Shown piece after piece: positions 41,729-51,066 of a stretch of 64,000 bases of DNA. The DNA is from Lachnoclostridium sp. Marseille-P6806 (GTDB lineage: Bacteria > Bacillota > Clostridia > Lachnospirales > Lachnospiraceae), in assembly GCF_900625025.1 (NCBI RefSeq), contig NZ_LR130583.1, positions 1 to 64,000 of the forward strand, given 5' to 3'. Below the pieces are notes generated by a model, which was given only the letters and a program-made list of their open reading frames with translations, was not told the DNA's origin and did not search any database. The position numbers were made by a program, and so were the translations under genes. Each line of letters begins with the position of its first letter. The first letter of the stretch is position 1.

Positions 41729-43630
41729 ATGAGAGCGCGCTTCGGACATAAAAAGCAGAGCATCGTCCATAAGGTATGCAGAGGAAATACGCTGGTTTTT
41801 CTGGCGGTATCGCTCCTTACGCTGATTATCACGCTGACCGAAAATGTCCTGTACCATGCGCAGAAAGACATTCATTCCATGGATATTTACAATTCCAACG
41901 CGATCAGCTCCATGGACAATATGCTGAAGGATATGGGACGGATTTCCTTGATATGTTTTTCGGATCAGCGGACGCAGGAGGCGCTGACAGAGAGCGGGCA
42001 TTACGATTACAGACAGCGCCTCGCGCTGCAGGACTATCTGGACAGCATGTATGTGAATCTGATTTCGATCAGGGGTGATGTCAAGGGCGTCTATATTTTT
42101 GATGCGGACAAGCTGATTTTCATGCACGATCAGGCAGGCCCCGGAGCAAGAAAGGGCACGGACGAGTCAGCCTTTCTTTCCCATATTGTCGAGATTCAGG
42201 ATCGGGGCAGGCAGATATCGGGATGCCGGATGTATGTGGGGACGCTGCCGGACTTCCGAATATACAGCGATATTTATGCAAAGGATCTGTATTATCGGAA
42301 CAATATTTATCTGGTCCGGCCGATCCGGCGCTTTTCTCCGCTCAGTACCGTGGGATATATTGCGCTGCGCGCGCCGGTCGGCCGGGTGCGCCGGATTATG
42401 GAGGAGAGGCTTGAGGAGGGAACATCCTATATTCTGTTTGACGAATTCGGGTATGTCGTATGCAGCAGCGATGCAGGGCTGATCGGAGTCGTCTTTCCGG
42501 AGAAAGAGCGTCTCCTGCGCTCCGGACTTTCCGGGGAGAGCGGCAGCCATATTGTGAAGTATAACGGCAGCTTCCAGCTGGTCGCAGGCTATGTTTCCGA
42601 TTACAGCGGCATGTCTCTGATCACCATGAAGCCTGTCGGCCTCGTGGTCAGAGAGCTGTTGCCGGCCGCGGGCATCAGCTTCCTGATCAGTCTTCTGATT
42701 TTTGTGATGGCGACCGTCAGCACTTTTCTGGTGACACGGAATCATCTGAAAAGGGTTTCTGATTTTGTCGCCGAGATGGGGAATTTCTCGCAGGAGAGTC
42801 TGACGAGGCATTACCGGATAGACAGGGATGACGAGGTCGGGACGCTGCAGCGCGCCTACAACCGAATGGTCGATCTGATCAACCATCTGATCGAGACGGA
42901 ATATGAGGAAAAGGCCCGCATGCAGGAGGCGGAGATATCCGAGCAGAGAATGGCGATGGAATATCTGAAAAATCAGATCAATCCCCATTTCCTCTACAAT
43001 ACACTGGATATGATTCAGATATGCGCCTCCCTGAACGGCGATGCCAAGGTGGCGGACATGCTGCAGCAGATGGTCAAGTTTTACCGTCTCGGCACCAGAG
43101 TGGACAGGGATCTGGTCTCTGTCGATCAGGAGCTGCAGATGCTCCGCGCGTACATGAAGCTGATGATGTACCGCTATCCGGAGCTGAAGTTTGAGACGGA
43201 AATCGACAGCGATCTGCAAAACATCGAGGTGCCGAGCTTTATTTTGCAGCCGCTGGTGGAAAACAGCCTGCTGCATGGTCTGAAAGACCGGCATTATCAG
43301 GGGACGATCCGTCTTCGTGTTTATGCGGTTTATGAGGAGAGCTGCGATCTTCGGATCGTCATTGCGGACGACGGAACCGGCGTGTCAGAGGACAAACTGC
43401 GGGAGATGAACGGATGGAACGACGGGGATGTTGTGTACCGAAAGGAGCAGGTGGTAAACAGCAGGGATATGCATATCGGGATACGGAACGTCATAGCAAG
43501 ACTGCAGTTATATTACGGCAAAGAGAGCAGAGTGCTCTTTGAAAACCGCCCGGAGGGCGGCCTGACAGTGACGCTGTATATGAAGTTGTTCAATCGCAGG
43601 AGGAAAACGTATGAAAACGCTGGATTTTGA
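41729..43630 (+). CDS. YesM-like sensor histidine kinase (system 1)
   Basis: A 633-aa kinase. Membrane helices lie at about residues 20-40 and 314-336 and enclose an extracellular sensor domain. HAMP follows, then the His-kinase motif NQINPHFLYNTLDMIQICAS (about residue 415) and an ATPase domain with the N-box LVENSLLHGLK and a G-box (VIADDGTGVSEDKL). This is the LytS/YesM class that controls sugar uptake operons. Its partner is probably the short AraC-type regulator at 45186. The downstream ADP-ribosylglycohydrolase gene begins 20 bp before its stop. Confidence 0.9.
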   Translation: MRARFGHKKQSIVHKVCRGNTLVFLAVSLLTLIITLTENVLYHAQKDIHSMDIYNSNAISSMDNMLKDMGRISLICFSDQRTQEALTESGHYDYRQRLALQDYLDSMYVNLISIRGDVKGVYIFDADKLIFMHDQAGPGARKGTDESAFLSHIVEIQDRGRQISGCRMYVGTLPDFRIYSDIYAKDLYYRNNIYLVRPIRRFSPLSTVGYIALRAPVGRVRRIMEERLEEGTSYILFDEFGYVVCSSDAGLIGVVFPEKERLLRSGLSGESGSHIVKYNGSFQLVAGYVSDYSGMSLITMKPVGLVVRELLPAAGISFLISLLIFVMATVSTFLVTRNHLKRVSDFVAEMGNFSQESLTRHYRIDRDDEVGTLQRAYNRMVDLINHLIETEYEEKARMQEAEISEQRMAMEYLKNQINPHFLYNTLDMIQICASLNGDAKVADMLQQMVKFYRLGTRVDRDLVSVDQELQMLRAYMKLMMYRYPELKFETEIDSDLQNIEVPSFILQPLVENSLLHGLKDRHYQGTIRLRVYAVYEESCDLRIVIADDGTGVSEDKLREMNGWNDGDVVYRKEQVVNSRDMHIGIRNVIARLQLYYGKESRVLFENRPEGGLTVTLYMKLFNRRRKTYENAGF

Positions 43631-45176
43631 AACCTACAAGGATAAGGTCAGGGGCTGCTGGGTCGGGAAAAATATCGGGGGCGTGCTCGGCGCGCCGTTC
43701 GAGGGCCTGCGGCAGATGAATCATGTGGATTTCTATACGCAGGATCTGACCATGGGGCCTCCGCCGAATGATGATCTGGATCTTCAGATCGTATGGCTGG
43801 CGGCCGTGGAGCGCTATGGGCGCAATGTGAACGCGTCTGTTCTGGGCGAGTACTGGCTGTCCTTTGTCATCCCCAACTGGGTGGAGTACGGGACCGGCAA
43901 GGCAAATCTGCGCGCCGGTCTTCAGCCGCCGCTTTCGGGTCTGATCGACAACACCTACAAGGACAGCTGCGGCTGTTTTATCCGCTCAGAGCTCTGGGCG
44001 TGCCTGGCGCCGGGACAGCCTGAAATCGCGGCAAAATATGCCTATGAGGACGGGATCGTCGATCATGAGGGGGAGGGCGTTTATGGAGAAATGTTCTGCG
44101 CGGCGCTGCAGAGCGCGGCGTTTGTCGAGTCGGATCAGAGAAAGCTGATTGAGATCGGCCTCTCTTACATACCGGAGACCTCTGCCATGGCAAGGGGAAT
44201 CCGCAAGGCCTGCGAGTGCTATGACGGCGGGCTGTCCGTTCCGGAGGCAAGAGAACAGATTCACAATGAGGTTCCGGGAACGTTCGGCGTACAGTCGACT
44301 CGCCTCAGTGAAATCAGCCGGGAGGGGGAGAATGCCGGCCTTGCGGTCGGAGCGCCCGGCTTTGATGCGGCGGAGAACGTCGCGTTTACGATGGCGGGAT
44401 GGCTGTACGGCGAGGGTGATTTCGGGAGAAGCCTCTGCATTGCCGTCAGCTTTGGCGAAGATACGGACTGTACTGCGGCAACGCTCGGCGCGCTGATGGG
44501 GATCATTGCGGGGGAAACCGGTCTTCCCGAGCGGTGGAAAGCGCCCCTTGACGACAAAATCGCAACGCTGTGCATCGATAAGACGAGCCGCGGCATCTGG
44601 GTCCCCGAGACGGCATCGGAGCTGACGGAGCGGGTCATCCGCACCATGCCGGCGTTTCTGGGGCAGGAGCTGGTCGATATTTTTGCGGAGGGCGGCATGA
44701 CGATTCTCTGCCGGGACGGAGACGAGCTGCTTTGCAGGGACGCGGGGGACTATCTGCCTCATATCAACGGGAACGGCAAGAGTGAGGAGCTCTCCGTGCG
44801 GGAGCTTGCCGTGCTGTCGCCGTATATCGTGCGGTATTCATTCCCGGCATTCCGGATGAGCGTGGATTATGACGGCTCTGTCTGTTACCGCTATGGCGAA
44901 CCCCGGAAAGTGCGGGTGACGGTTCGGAACTCGGCGTCCATGAGACAGCAGCAGTGGGCGAAAATCACCTGTTATATGCCGGCCGGCGTGGAGATGCTTT
45001 CCGGAAAATCCGTGGAGCTTCCGCTGAATAATCTGTATCAGTCAAAGGCAGAGGCGGAATTTGAATTTCTGACAGATCAGTATCAGGGAGCCAGACTGGA
45101 GTTCGTGATCGACGTTTCCATAGAGGGGAGACATTCCTCCGGCGCGGTTAAGGTGACGATGATGAGAGAGCGGTGA
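43611..45176 (+). CDS. ADP-ribosylglycohydrolase-family protein
   Basis: A 521-aa protein starting at ATG 43611 after AGGAGG. Residues 1-345 form the ADP-ribosylglycohydrolase fold: RGCWVGKNIGGVLGAPFEG at the start, the metal-ligand motifs PNDDLDLQIVW and FGEDTDCTAATLGALMG. Residues about 360-521 form an additional beta-rich domain not needed for the fold. Classical members remove ADP-ribose from proteins such as nitrogenase reductase. This one is embedded between a sugar-sensing kinase and its regulator, so it may act on a glycoside or nucleoside-like substrate imported by the operon. Confidence 0.82.
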   Translation: MKTLDFETYKDKVRGCWVGKNIGGVLGAPFEGLRQMNHVDFYTQDLTMGPPPNDDLDLQIVWLAAVERYGRNVNASVLGEYWLSFVIPNWVEYGTGKANLRAGLQPPLSGLIDNTYKDSCGCFIRSELWACLAPGQPEIAAKYAYEDGIVDHEGEGVYGEMFCAALQSAAFVESDQRKLIEIGLSYIPETSAMARGIRKACECYDGGLSVPEAREQIHNEVPGTFGVQSTRLSEISREGENAGLAVGAPGFDAAENVAFTMAGWLYGEGDFGRSLCIAVSFGEDTDCTAATLGALMGIIAGETGLPERWKAPLDDKIATLCIDKTSRGIWVPETASELTERVIRTMPAFLGQELVDIFAEGGMTILCRDGDELLCRDAGDYLPHINGNGKSEELSVRELAVLSPYIVRYSFPAFRMSVDYDGSVCYRYGEPRKVRVTVRNSASMRQQQWAKITCYMPAGVEMLSGKSVELPLNNLYQSKAEAEFEFLTDQYQGARLEFVIDVSIEGRHSSGAVKVTMMRER

Positions 45177-45185
45177 TCGGAGACG

Positions 45186-45893
45186 ATGAGACACCGAAAG
45201 GTACTTCTGGTGGATGATGAAAAAATAGTTCTGGAGGGCTTCCGGAGGCTGGTTGCATGGGACCGGTATGGCTGTGAGGTGGTCGGCGAGGCGATGGATG
45301 GCCGCGAGGCCGTCATGAAAGCAAAGCAGCTAAGTCCCGATCTCATTGTCATGGACATCAATCTGCCGGTAATGAACGGCATTGACTGTGTCAGGGCCAT
45401 ACAGGATGGCGGAAGCGCGGCGCAGTTCATTATGGTGACGGGCTATGACTCCATCAATTACTGTCAGGAGGCGCTGCGCCTGCGCGTGTATGACTACATT
45501 CTGAAGCCGATTGATTTTGAGGAATTTTCCGAGGTGCTCTCGAAGCTTGGGGGCGCCGGGGGGCAGGGCGGTTCATACAGCAGCATGGAGCAGATTCTGC
45601 AGTGGATCGACCGGCATCTGGGGGAGGAGGTCAGCCTGAACAGACTGTCGCACGAATGTCATCTGAATTCCAGCTATATCAGTCAGCTCTTCCGCAAGGA
45701 AATGGGTATCAATTTTCAGACGTATCTGACGCGTTCCCGCGTCCGGCGGGCAGAGAAGCTGCTGATGGAAACGGAGCACAGCGTGACGGAGATTTCGGGG
45801 ATGGTCGGTTTTCATGACTACCGGGCGTTCATCCGGATGTTCCGCAATGAGACGGGAGAAACGCCGGCGGTTTTCCGGAAGAACAGGAGCTGA
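45186..45893 (+). CDS. Short YesN-like response regulator with AraC domain (system 1)
   Basis: A 235-aa regulator. The receiver is complete (LLVDDEKIVLEGF; phospho-acceptor Asp in DLIVMDINLPVMNG; Lys in DYILKPIDFEEF). It is joined almost directly to an AraC-type double helix-turn-helix (residues about 140-235: LSHECHLNSSYISQLFRKE; ISGMVGFHDYRAFIRMFRNE). Many YesN proteins have about 250 extra residues between these domains. It most likely pairs with the kinase at 41729 and controls the system-1 operon. It is convergent with the next gene, four bases apart. Confidence 0.9.
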   Translation: MRHRKVLLVDDEKIVLEGFRRLVAWDRYGCEVVGEAMDGREAVMKAKQLSPDLIVMDINLPVMNGIDCVRAIQDGGSAAQFIMVTGYDSINYCQEALRLRVYDYILKPIDFEEFSEVLSKLGGAGGQGGSYSSMEQILQWIDRHLGEEVSLNRLSHECHLNSSYISQLFRKEMGINFQTYLTRSRVRRAEKLLMETEHSVTEISGMVGFHDYRAFIRMFRNETGETPAVFRKNRS

Positions 45894-45896
45894 GCC

Positions 45897-47399
45897 TCAG
45901 GGGAGCTCCCGGTCGATATAGTCGCTGGGACAGAGGCCGGTGCAGCTCCGGAATATACGGCTGAAATAAAACTGATCATGATACCCGACCATGGCGGCGA
46001 TATCCTTGATGAGAAGCTGCGGATCGCTGTCCATCAGCGCCCTTGCCTGCTCCATCCGCACGGAGGTGAGGTACTGACTGTAAGAGCAGCCGGTGTACTT
46101 GCGGAACAGTCTCGACAGATAGGTCTGCGAGATGGCAAAGTGATCGGCGATCAGCGGCAGAGTGAGGTCTTTGCTGAGATTTTTCCGGATAAAACTTTTT
46201 ACTCCGGAAAAATATTCTTCGGAATCGATCTTGGGCGGGAGGCACTGATCGCAGGAGCAGAAGAAGATGGGGGAGAGATTTTCCCACAGCATTTCCATGG
46301 ACACGGAGTCATAAAACGCTCTCCCCAGCATGGCCTCGCATTCCCAGAGCGATGTCGCGTCGTGCGTTTCCTGGCGGATCAGGCTATACAGCTGCTCGGA
46401 GGCGGCCTCGACGAGAAGCTGCGGCCGTTCCTCGGTCTCCCAGCGCGCGTACATGCGGCGGAGCTTTTCTCTCAGCAGCTCGGTCTGTCGGGTTTCCAGG
46501 AGCTGCTGCACGTTCGGGAGTTCGCCCAGCATTCCGGATATTTCGTCCTGGCAGGGCGGACTCAGTTTCGGTCTGGTTTTTGTCAGATCGACGGAGCGGC
46601 TGCGCCCGATGGTCAGGACGGCGTTCAGGGCCGCGTAGAGCTCCTGCGTCTTTTCGCGGATGGCCGCGGCGGGGAAAGGCGCGGAGCAGTACACCGCGGT
46701 CAGATATCCGTCCCCGGCCGGCCAGCTTTGACGGACGCGGTCGATATACCGGTGCATAGGAAGATCTCCGAGAATCTCTTCGGGAATTAAGAACAATTCC
46801 TCCTGTTCATCTCTTCCGTATACGGAATACAGCTCGTCGATACTTTCAAAAACCTCGCGGGATTTCAGACTGGCATGCCGGTTGGGAAGTCCGTTCCGTC
46901 GGATGATGCCGCAGAAGTAGTTCTTATACGGAAAATAGCGCGCAAGCTCCTGCTCTGTCGTGGTTTCTCCGAGGCAGAGGCTGCGCAGGATCCGGTTGCG
47001 TGTGTCGTAATGAAGCTGCTTTAACTGCTTCCGGACGCGCTGCATGGCTGCGGTCAGAGCGGAGGGCACGACCGGCTTGGCGATGTAATCCAGCACGCCG
47101 CTCTGTATTGCGCTGCGCATATATTCAAAATTCTGGTAGCCGCTGATGATGACGAAGCGGATCTCCGGAAGAATATCCTTTATTTTCTGCGCAAGCTCCG
47201 TGCCCTCCATCAGCGGCATGGAGATATCGGTGATGACAAGATCCGGAAGATGCTTCCGGATTTTTTTATAGGCGTCCTCCCCGTCGCAGGCGGTGGCGAC
47301 GACTTCAAACTCCGGGCAGCTTTTCTGCAGGATCAGACAGATGGCCTTTACGGCGGCCGGCTCGTCGTCTGCGACAAGAACCTTGAATGCTGCAATCAT
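45897..47399 (-). CDS. YesN-like response regulator with AraC domain (system 2)
   Basis: A regulator of about 500 aa. The start at ATG 47399 is eight bases after AGGAG; the longer frame to 47477 lacks a ribosome site. Receiver residues 1-120 (VLVADDEPAAVKAICLILQK; Asp in LVITDISMPLMEG; DYIAKPVVPSAL), a central linker domain, and a C-terminal AraC helix-turn-helix (FAISQTYLSRLFRKYTGCSY; IAAMVGYHDQFYFSRIFRS). It is divergent from the system-2 binding-protein gene and presumably activates it, with the kinase at 51067 as partner. Confidence 0.9.
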   Translation of the reverse strand: MIAAFKVLVADDEPAAVKAICLILQKSCPEFEVVATACDGEDAYKKIRKHLPDLVITDISMPLMEGTELAQKIKDILPEIRFVIISGYQNFEYMRSAIQSGVLDYIAKPVVPSALTAAMQRVRKQLKQLHYDTRNRILRSLCLGETTTEQELARYFPYKNYFCGIIRRNGLPNRHASLKSREVFESIDELYSVYGRDEQEELFLIPEEILGDLPMHRYIDRVRQSWPAGDGYLTAVYCSAPFPAAAIREKTQELYAALNAVLTIGRSRSVDLTKTRPKLSPPCQDEISGMLGELPNVQQLLETRQTELLREKLRRMYARWETEERPQLLVEAASEQLYSLIRQETHDATSLWECEAMLGRAFYDSVSMEMLWENLSPIFFCSCDQCLPPKIDSEEYFSGVKSFIRKNLSKDLTLPLIADHFAISQTYLSRLFRKYTGCSYSQYLTSVRMEQARALMDSDPQLLIKDIAAMVGYHDQFYFSRIFRSCTGLCPSDYIDRELP

Positions 47400-47486
47400 A
47401 GTGTTCGCTCCTGTTGTGTGTTGTGATGAAAATCTGTGTCTATGAATGTAACACGGAATTCTGTCTAAATTCGACACGATTTTTCA

Positions 47487-47500
47487 TGAAAACGATTACG
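47487..47500. promoter_or_regulatory. Candidate CcpA cre site
   Basis: TGAAAACGATTACG matches the consensus TGWAANCGNTNWCA at 13 of 14 positions. It lies in the divergent gap between the YesN-like regulator and the binding-protein gene, suggesting catabolite repression of system 2. The rest of the gap (47400-47660) contains no gene. Confidence 0.45.
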
Positions 47501-47660
47501 GCAGAAAACTTCATGTATCATGGCCGGATTTTCTATGGAGTGAAAGAAAGAAGAGAAATATAGTAAAGGCACACACTACGGGGAGACAGCCGGAAAAGGC
47601 GGGTCGCTCCGGAATAAAACATGGAAGCAGAATGGACTGCAATATCAGAGGAGGTCGGTT

Positions 47661-49037
47661 ATGAAAAAGAGAATTGCTGGGTTGGTTCTGTCTGCCGCTA
47701 TGGCGGCCGGCCTGCTGGCGGGCTGCGGCGGCGCGGCCTCATCCGGCGGAATGTCGGGAGAGGAGGGCAAGGACGCGGAGCCGGAGACGACGGGGGAGAA
47801 TACGGAGAGCGCTTCTTCCGATACGGCGAAAAAGCCGTATGAGGGCGTGACGATTACGCTCTGGGGAGGAACTACGGAATTTAATGAAGGCTTTCAGGCA
47901 GTCATTGAGAGAGCCACCGAGGAGCTGGGGATCAAGTTTGAAACAGAGATTAATCCGGGCGGAACAGAGGGCGACAACATCATCAAGACCCGCTGCGCGT
48001 CAGGCGATCTGCCGGATCTCTCCGCATATAATTCCGGCTCTCTGCTGACGGCTCTGAATCCGAAGGAGCATTTCCTTGATCTGACGGACGAGGGATTTAT
48101 GCAGAATGTCGACGACACATTCAAGAGTGTAGTGAGCCAGGACGGCAGAGTGTACGGTGCGCCGTTTCCGACAACGCAGGGAGGCTGCGTGATTTACTGG
48201 AAGCCGGACTATGAGGAGCTGGGGCTCACGGTTCCGACGACGTGGGAGGATTTTGTCGCAAACTGCAGAAAGCTGAAGGACGCCGGGAAGACACCGGTCG
48301 AGCTGACCTGCGGAGACACATGGACGACGCAGGTGCTGTTTCTCGGGGACAATTATAATCTCATCAGCGCAGAACCGGAGTTCGCGCAGAACTTTACGGA
48401 GGGGACGGCCAAATTTGCGGAGACGGAGGCGGCGGTCAGGAGCTGGAACAAATATGCAGATATTCGGGACTTTTACAATGCCGATGCCTCGGCGGCGACC
48501 TACAATGACGGCATAACGGCGATGGCGAACGGAGAAGCGACGCACTGGTTCATGCTGACGCAGGTTATTCCGATGATGGTAGCGGAGAATCCGGACTGTG
48601 CGGACAAGGTCGGCGTTTTTGCCATCCCGGGGGACGATCCCGATCGCTGTGGTCTGACGGTGTGGGAACCCGGCGCATGGTATGTGAACAGGGATTCCGA
48701 AAATAAAGAAGCCTGCCTGGCGTTTCTGGAGTTCTGGCTCCGAAAGGATAACATGGATCTTTATATCAATACCTTTGGGGCCAGCGGGCCGTCCTGCGTC
48801 AAGGGCTATACGCTTCCGGAGACGGTGGTTCCGGCCATACGCGTGGACATGCAGCAATACTTCGATGCGGGCAAAACCATCCCGGCGCTGGAGTTCCTGA
48901 CGACGATTAAGGGCGCAAGCTGCGAGCAGATCACCACGGCGGCAGCGCTGGGGCAGATCAGCGGCGCGGAGGCGGCGAAGCAGTATGATGATGACTGCAA
49001 GAAATCCGCCATGCAGCAGGGACTGAACTGGAATTGA
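47661..49037 (+). CDS. Sugar ABC transporter substrate-binding lipoprotein (system 2)
   Basis: A 458-aa solute-binding lipoprotein. ATG 47661 follows AGAGGAGGTCGGTT. The signal peptide ends in the lipobox LLAGC, with a Ser/Gly/Glu-rich linker after it. The mature protein has ITLWGGTTEFNEGFQAVIER and a C-terminal region typical of family-1 sugar-binding proteins. The context with GH78 and L-rhamnose isomerase suggests a rhamnose-containing oligosaccharide or glycoside as ligand. A strong hairpin separates it from the permeases. Confidence 0.88.
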   Translation: MKKRIAGLVLSAAMAAGLLAGCGGAASSGGMSGEEGKDAEPETTGENTESASSDTAKKPYEGVTITLWGGTTEFNEGFQAVIERATEELGIKFETEINPGGTEGDNIIKTRCASGDLPDLSAYNSGSLLTALNPKEHFLDLTDEGFMQNVDDTFKSVVSQDGRVYGAPFPTTQGGCVIYWKPDYEELGLTVPTTWEDFVANCRKLKDAGKTPVELTCGDTWTTQVLFLGDNYNLISAEPEFAQNFTEGTAKFAETEAAVRSWNKYADIRDFYNADASAATYNDGITAMANGEATHWFMLTQVIPMMVAENPDCADKVGVFAIPGDDPDRCGLTVWEPGAWYVNRDSENKEACLAFLEFWLRKDNMDLYINTFGASGPSCVKGYTLPETVVPAIRVDMQQYFDAGKTIPALEFLTTIKGASCEQITTAAALGQISGAEAAKQYDDDCKKSAMQQGLNWN

Positions 49038-49073
49038 GTAAACAAGGAGGAACGCGCAGGCGGGAGCTGCGCA

Positions 49074-49110
49074 GAGCGCCGGCCGGCATGTGAGTGTAGG
49101 GCCGGCGCTC
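49074..49110 (+). terminator. Intra-operon hairpin after the binding-protein gene
   Basis: GAGCGCCGGCC and GGCCGGCGCTC are perfectly complementary over 11 bp. Only a short T stretch follows. Hairpins at this place commonly stabilise the binding-protein message or partly end transcription, giving more binding protein than permease. Confidence 0.65.
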
Positions 49111-49159
49111 CGTTTCTGCCGCGCGCCCCTCGTGTAGCGCTTTGACATGGGGCCTTGCG

Positions 49160-50038
49160 ATGCAAAAAGGAAAAAGAAGAAAAATATCATTATATCCGAT
49201 CTGGTTCGTTCTGCCGGCGCTGACGATTTTCGGCATTTTCTTTCTGTACCCGATCGTGACGTCATTCTATTATTCCATGACGGTGTGGAACTTTGATTCC
49301 GCCATATTCTGCGGTCTTGAAAATTACAGAATGTTCTTCTCAGAGAACGAGCTCTCCTCCGCCGTGGTTCATACGCTGATCTATGCTTTTTCTACGAGTA
49401 TGCTGAAAGTTATCATCGCCTTTTTCATCGCGGTGTTTCTGTGCAGCAGAATACGGACAAAGGATTTTATCCGCTCGGCGGTATTTTTCCCTAATCTGGT
49501 ATCCATGATGGCAGTGGGACTGACATTTTCGTATCTGATGCATCCGACCAAGGGACTGTTCAATGCCGTGCTGACGGGGCTCGGCTTCGCCCCGGTTGAT
49601 TTTCTGGGAGATGTGAGGCTTGCGCTTGGCAGCATTATTGCAACCGATGTCTGGAAGGGCCTGAGCGTTTCCGTCGTGATCTATATTGCGGGGATTCAGT
49701 CGATAGACCGGAACTATTATGAAGCGGCGGAAATCGACGGCGCGAGCCGGGGCCAGTGTCTCCGGCACATCACGCTCCCGCTGGTCGCTCCCTCGCAGAA
49801 CACCATTATCATCCTTTCTCTGATCGGCGGGCTTCGCTCCTTCGATCTGATCTGGGCGATGACCAGCGGCGGACCGGGCTTTGCGACTGACGTGATGGCG
49901 TCCGTGATCTACAAGCAGTACGCCTATGGCTTCTACGGGCTGTCCACTGCCGGCAATGTGATCATGCTGCTGCTGATCTCGGTGATCGCGTTTCCGCTGC
50001 AGCACATCCTGCGCAGACGGGAGGAGGCGATCGTATGA
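49160..50038 (+). CDS. Sugar ABC transporter permease, MalF-like (system 2)
   Basis: A 292-aa permease with six membrane helices. I use ATG 49160 (MQKGKRRKISLYPIWFVLPA); TTG 49142 is the alternative, and neither has a strong ribosome site. The EAA loop is EAAEIDGASRGQCLRHITL. A four-base overlap joins it to the next permease gene. Confidence 0.87.
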   Translation: MQKGKRRKISLYPIWFVLPALTIFGIFFLYPIVTSFYYSMTVWNFDSAIFCGLENYRMFFSENELSSAVVHTLIYAFSTSMLKVIIAFFIAVFLCSRIRTKDFIRSAVFFPNLVSMMAVGLTFSYLMHPTKGLFNAVLTGLGFAPVDFLGDVRLALGSIIATDVWKGLSVSVVIYIAGIQSIDRNYYEAAEIDGASRGQCLRHITLPLVAPSQNTIIILSLIGGLRSFDLIWAMTSGGPGFATDVMASVIYKQYAYGFYGLSTAGNVIMLLLISVIAFPLQHILRRREEAIV

Positions 50039-50865
50039 AGGGAGAAAGACGGAGACTCCTTCTTGGAGATATCATCGGCTGCATCGTCACGGTCATTGTT
50101 TTTGTCGTTCCGTTTTACTATATGTTTGTAAACTCGATCAAAACGGCAAAGGAAGCGAACCGGATGACGATACACTGGCCCGCGGAGCCGCACTTCGAAA
50201 ACTACCTCGAGGTGTTCCGCAAGCAGAATTACCAGCTGGTGACGGCGTTTCGCAACAGTTTTACGCTTACGGTGTTCACGGTCGCGGGACTCCTTGTGGT
50301 CGCGGCGATGGCGGGCTACGTGATTCAGAGAAGAAATGACAGGCTCATGAGAGGCATTCAGTGGGTCATCATGCTCGGGCTTATGATACCGGCATCGATT
50401 CTCCCGACCATTCATATGCTGCAGCAGATGCGGATCTACAAGACGATGTTCAGTATGGTCATGATTGAAATCGCCATGCAGATTCCGTTTTCCATCATGC
50501 TGTTCCGCGGCTATATGGCGTCCATCCCGACGGAGCTGGAGGAGGCGGCAAGAATAGACGGCTGTTCGGGTTGGGGGATTTTTCTGTACGTCATCAATCC
50601 TCTGCTTAAACCGATCCGCGCCACCGTCATTATTCTGACGGCCGTGACGACGTTCAACGATTTTACCAATCCGCTGTATTTTCTTCCCGGAGCAAAGAAT
50701 ACCACGGTGCAGCTGACTCTGTATAATTACAAGGGACAGTTCAGCAGCAGTTATAATCTTCTGTTTGCGGATATCATGCTGATTACGTTTCCGATGTTGC
50801 TTCTGTTTCTGATTTTCAACCGGAGAATCGTGGACGGCATGGTGGCAGGCTCTGTGAAAGGCTGA
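50035..50865 (+). CDS. Sugar ABC transporter permease, MalG-like (system 2)
   Basis: A 276-aa permease with six membrane helices. The EAA loop is LEEAARIDGCSGWGIFLYVI, and the C-terminus RRIVDGMVAGSVKG is typical for MalG-like partners. Its ATG overlaps the upstream stop. About 200 bp of structured non-coding sequence separates it from the kinase gene. Confidence 0.88.
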   Translation: MKGERRRLLLGDIIGCIVTVIVFVVPFYYMFVNSIKTAKEANRMTIHWPAEPHFENYLEVFRKQNYQLVTAFRNSFTLTVFTVAGLLVVAAMAGYVIQRRNDRLMRGIQWVIMLGLMIPASILPTIHMLQQMRIYKTMFSMVMIEIAMQIPFSIMLFRGYMASIPTELEEAARIDGCSGWGIFLYVINPLLKPIRATVIILTAVTTFNDFTNPLYFLPGAKNTTVQLTLYNYKGQFSSSYNLLFADIMLITFPMLLLFLIFNRRIVDGMVAGSVKG

Positions 50866-50924
50866 GCGCTGCCGCAGGTTTCCCCGTGGGATCGAAGGGC
50901 GCGGCAAAAAGAGAAATAGAGCGA

Positions 50925-51062
50925 GTGTGAAAAATCACGCTGATGCGCTGATTTTTCGCACGGCTATTTGTGCCGAAGCCCAAATAGCCCCCTGTCGCAG
51001 CCGTAAAACCGCATACGCGGATTTTACGGCGCGTGCCTCGCATAAAGTGCTTCGGCATGGTG
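50925..51062 (+). repeat. Structured intercistronic element / dispersed repeat, full copy B
   Basis: Three hairpins follow one another: 50925-50961 (GTGTGAAAAATCA with TGATTTTTCGCAC), 50962-50989 (GGCTATTTG/CAAATAGCC, perfect) and 51000-51030 (GCCGTAAAACCGC with GCGGATTTTACGGC). The loop of the second, TGCCGAAGC (50971-50979), is perfectly complementary to GCTTCGGCA (51049-51057), just before the kinase ribosome site, so a pseudoknot or larger stem could form. Its 5' part resembles 31381-31425, and its 3' part (CTCGCATAAAGTGCTTCGGC) resembles sequences near 49130 and 57705. It may be a mobile palindromic repeat, a regulatory RNA, or both. Confidence 0.55.
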
Positions 51063-51066
51063 ATTC

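Noticed and set aside
45186-45893. Short YesN-like regulator as another internally deleted gene
   Set aside because: Unlike the PhoB-like gene, both its receiver and DNA-binding domains are complete with all key residues. Compact receiver-AraC fusions are a normal variant.
50881-51066. Gap before the YesM-like kinase as a coding region
   Set aside because: No frame with a ribosome site was found. The sequence is dominated by hairpins, so it is treated as a structured non-coding element.
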